From: an uncultured bacterium
Lineage (GTDB): Bacteria; Desulfobacterota; Desulfobulbia; Desulfobulbales; Desulfobulbaceae
Direction of reading: 5' to 3'
DNA length: 5,792 nucleotides
Assembly (NCBI GenBank): GCA_903896915.1
Contig: CAITZN010000673.1
Span: 1-5,792, forward strand
The translations under genes were made by a program, and so were the position numbers. Below, piece after piece: positions 4,821 to 5,792 of this stretch. The notes beneath the pieces were generated by a model. The model saw only the letters and a list, made by a program, of their open reading frames with translations, ran no database searches and was not told the DNA's origin. Within the stretch, counting starts at the first letter, position 1, and each line of letters opens with the position of its first letter.

Positions 4821-5792
4821 ATGATCAATAGAGATAAGCGACTCAGCAAAGCGCCCAGATTGCGTCGATTGGACGAGGAGAGGATCAGTGGAGAGATAGT
4901 ACAGCCGTCGGATACTGTCGATCTTCAGGTGTCCGAAGAAATCAGGCTGATGTTTCACCAGCTGTCTGCGCATCAGATCGAACTGGAGATGCAAAACGAG
5001 ACATTGCTCCAGGCCCAGGAAGCACTGGACAGCGCCAGAGCCCGCTATTTCGATCTCTATGAACTGGCCCCGGTCAGCTATCTCACCATCTCCGACACAG
5101 GACATATCCTTGAAGCCAATCTGACCGCCGCGACCCTGCTGGGAGTGTCCAAAAAATCGCTGATCGGGCAACCGCTCACCCAATTTATCCATCACAACGA
5201 TCAGGACATCTTTTATCTGTACCGCAAACAGAACCTCGACACCTGTGATGACCCCAAAGGTTGCGAGTTACGCATGGCCAAACAAGACGGAACCGTCTTC
5301 TGGGCGCACCTGGCCACGGCTGCTGCACGGCAAGGTGGTGGCTCTTCCGAGTGCCGCATGGTAATAAACGACATCAGCAACCTCAAACGAACCGAGAAGG
5401 CCATGACGCAAAACGAACAAAACGCGACAGAGGCAAAAAACCTGCTGAAGCTGGTCCTGGACACCATCCCGGTTCGTCTCTTTTGGAAGGATCTCAACTC
5501 GGTGTACCTGGGGTGCAACACATTGTTTGCTCAGGATGCGGGCTATCAGGTACCGGAGGAATTAATCGGCCTCGATGATTACAACATGGGCTGGAAGGAC
5601 CAGGCGGAAAGGTATCGCCAGGATGACCTTGAAGTTATGAACTCAGGCAAACCAAAATGGCGTTATGAAGAAATCCAGACCACACCCGAGGGCAAGCAAA
5701 TCTGGCTCGCTACCTCCAAAGTGCCGATTCGGGATACCGACGGCAAGGTCATCGGGATTCTAGGGGCCTACGAAGATATCACCCAGCGCAAA
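4821..5792 (+). CDS. multi-PAS sensor protein, probably a histidine kinase, 3' end outside the window
   Basis: The frame runs 324 codons to the last base without a stop. The N-terminus is charged, with a helical coiled segment at 43-76 (FHQLSAHQIELEMQNE...) that leads into PAS domain 1 at about 76-190 (RYFDLYELAPVSYLTIS, ending INDISNLKRTE). PAS domain 2 spans about 208-324 (LLKLVLDTIPVRLFWKD, ending YEDITQRK). This exact arrangement heads many deltaproteobacterial PAS histidine kinases, some with C-terminal receivers, so more PAS domains and then HisKA and ATPase domains are expected downstream; a diguanylate cyclase output cannot be excluded. No transmembrane segment or signal peptide is visible, so it should sense a cytoplasmic cue. 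The start rests on AAGGA at a short four-base spacing. It follows a strong terminator and so forms a separate transcript from hsp20. Confidence 0.92.
   Translation, partial: MINRDKRLSKAPRLRRLDEERISGEIVQPSDTVDLQVSEEIRLMFHQLSAHQIELEMQNETLLQAQEALDSARARYFDLYELAPVSYLTISDTGHILEANLTAATLLGVSKKSLIGQPLTQFIHHNDQDIFYLYRKQNLDTCDDPKGCELRMAKQDGTVFWAHLATAAARQGGGSSECRMVINDISNLKRTEKAMTQNEQNATEAKNLLKLVLDTIPVRLFWKDLNSVYLGCNTLFAQDAGYQVPEELIGLDDYNMGWKDQAERYRQDDLEVMNSGKPKWRYEEIQTTPEGKQIWLATSKVPIRDTDGKVIGILGAYEDITQRK

Noticed and set aside
5261..5578. A 105-codon + strand frame inside the last PAS gene
   Set aside because: It is out of frame with two clearly conserved PAS domains and its translation is not domain-like.

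Overview
The window is a stretch of bacterial chromosome in which every supported gene lies on the + strand. Protein content points to a Deltaproteobacterium (Desulfobacterota, of the Desulfobulbales/Desulfuromonadales kind). The clues are multi-PAS histidine kinases, a REC-PAS-LuxR regulator with the 'LTPAEMQIANLVKLGKRTKEIA' style of HTH, a receiver ending in a CxxC...CPxC module, and a small CFxT...DCxWRxDC protein. This assignment rests on memory of those families and was not tested by a search.

Positions 1-2738 hold a signalling pair. First comes the C-terminal 440 codons of a PAS histidine kinase whose start lies upstream of the window. After a 97 bp gap follows a 439-residue response regulator (receiver, PAS, coiled coil, LuxR-type HTH). 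The gap contains a possible 23-codon leader ORF whose end overlaps a perfect 6 bp hairpin.

Positions 2739-4059 are mixed. A 194-residue receiver protein with a cysteine-rich C-terminal module starts at 3062; its receiver resembles that of the preceding regulator closely, with the same residue numbering. Both intergenic regions are richer than expected. A 14 bp perfect palindrome sits 46 bp before this gene. A set of TCCATTT repeats at exact 11 bp spacing lies at 3734-3762, and a degenerate copy of the same block lies at 2838-2866. A short cysteine-rich ORF (3825-3989) missed by length cut-offs has an in-frame TGA seven codons before its only usable start codon, so it is either a tiny gene or a decayed one.

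Positions 4060-4745 hold an Hsp20/alpha-crystallin small heat-shock protein followed by a long intrinsic terminator. Positions 4821-5792 hold the first 324 codons of a second PAS sensor protein, probably a hybrid or classical histidine kinase, cut by the window end.

A plausible reading is a local stress-signalling cluster. One kinase can phosphorylate one or both neighbouring receivers, the LuxR-type regulator controls transcription, and the small heat-shock protein is a possible target. The link between the signalling genes and hsp20 is inference from position and from the shared repeat block only. No RNA genes, mobile elements or CRISPR arrays were seen.
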